Shown here: piece after piece, positions 63,766-64,000 of the stretch
Layout: every line of letters begins with the position of its first letter
How positions within the stretch are numbered: position 1 is the first letter of the stretch
Source: Peteryoungia aggregata LMG 23059
Lineage (GTDB): Bacteria; Pseudomonadota; Alphaproteobacteria; Rhizobiales; Rhizobiaceae
Length of the DNA stretch: 64,000 nucleotides
Direction of reading: 5' to 3'
Assembly: GCF_030814435.1 (NCBI RefSeq)
Contig: NZ_JAUSUW010000005.1
Span: 248,001-312,000, forward strand
The notes under the pieces: generated by a model
The model's database searches: none
Told to the model about the DNA's origin: nothing
Seen by the model: only the letters and a program-made list of their open reading frames with translations
Translations under genes and position numbers: made by a program

Positions 63766-64000
63766 TGATGGACAGACCGCTGAAGATCGCAGTGATCGCC
63801 GGTGAAGTCTCCGGCGACTTACTGGGCGCCGATTTGATCGCGCAAGTGAAGGCTATGCATCCTGGCCCGATCAAACTGGTCGGCGTTGGGGGAGAGGCGC
63901 TGGAGGCCCAAGGGCTGAAATCGCTGTTCGATTTTTCCGAACTTTCGATCATGGGCATTACCCAGGTCCTGTCTAAGCTCCCGCGTCTCATCAAGCTTAT
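63765..64000 (+). CDS. lpxB: Lipid A disaccharide synthase LpxB (3' end outside window)
   Basis: The first 78 residues only. Start at ATG 63765 (TGATG overlap with the lpxI stop) or ATG 63768. IAVIAGEVSGDLLGADLI is the LpxB N-terminal nucleotide-sugar-binding motif, followed by LVGVGGEALEAQGLKSLFDFSELSIMGITQVL. The remainder lies past the window end. Confidence 0.95.
   Translation, partial: MMDRPLKIAVIAGEVSGDLLGADLIAQVKAMHPGPIKLVGVGGEALEAQGLKSLFDFSELSIMGITQVLSKLPRLIKL

Overview
The window is chromosomal DNA of an alphaproteobacterium of the Rhizobiales, most likely Rhizobiaceae (Rhizobium/Agrobacterium-like). The evidence is an aapJQMP general amino-acid transporter, the block rpsB-tsf-pyrH-frr-uppS-cdsA-rseP-bamA-lpxD-fabZ-lpxA-lpxI-lpxB with lpxI between lpxA and lpxB, an EipB envelope protein, homologues of the mitochondrial complex I subunits NDUFS4 and NDUFS6, a DUF3126 protein, and GC-rich codon use.

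Layout. 1-5.4 kb is core: the 3' part of recJ, three tandem tRNA-Glu genes each with its own promoter, a lipoprotein, gloA, a double cold-shock-domain protein and a DUF192 protein. 5.49-23.90 kb is an integrated phage-like element in tRNA-Pro(UGG), bounded by a perfect 27-bp direct repeat. It carries an integrase, a complete head and packaging set (portal, fused protease-capsid, HNH, connectors, small and large terminase), two tail-chaperone-like proteins and a tape-measure protein with an embedded lysozyme domain. No tail tube, tail tip, lysis cassette, repressor of usual type or replication gene is recognisable. This resembles a capsid-forming satellite or a pared-down siphovirus prophage. 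Two reverse-strand genes interrupt the head operon, and unusual genes sit at both ends.

24.0-24.4 kb is core (NDUFS4-like subunit, tRNA-Arg(UCU)). 24.4-31.4 kb is a second accessory island beside tRNA-Arg, without a recognised integrase. It holds a large protein combining a Lon-protease-like segment with a C-terminal HEPN-like motif, broken remains of a Gabija-type pair (OLD nuclease and UvrD-like helicase), IS-end-like repeats, and a four-gene module of mostly membrane proteins flanked by degenerate direct repeats.

31.4-64.0 kb is core: a nuclease-fold protein, the aap operon, a cystathionine beta-lyase divergent from aapJ, a flavin monooxygenase, the NDUFS6-like zinc protein, cysE, a phasin, clpS-clpA, azlCD, a HIT/FemAB-like/GDPD/RidA group, eipB, and the translation-envelope-lipid A block, ending inside lpxB.

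The core genes work in translation, envelope biogenesis (undecaprenyl and CDP-diacylglycerol synthesis, outer-membrane protein assembly, lipid A) and amino-acid uptake. The novelty lies in the two tRNA-linked islands. All calls come from reading the sequence; no database search was possible.
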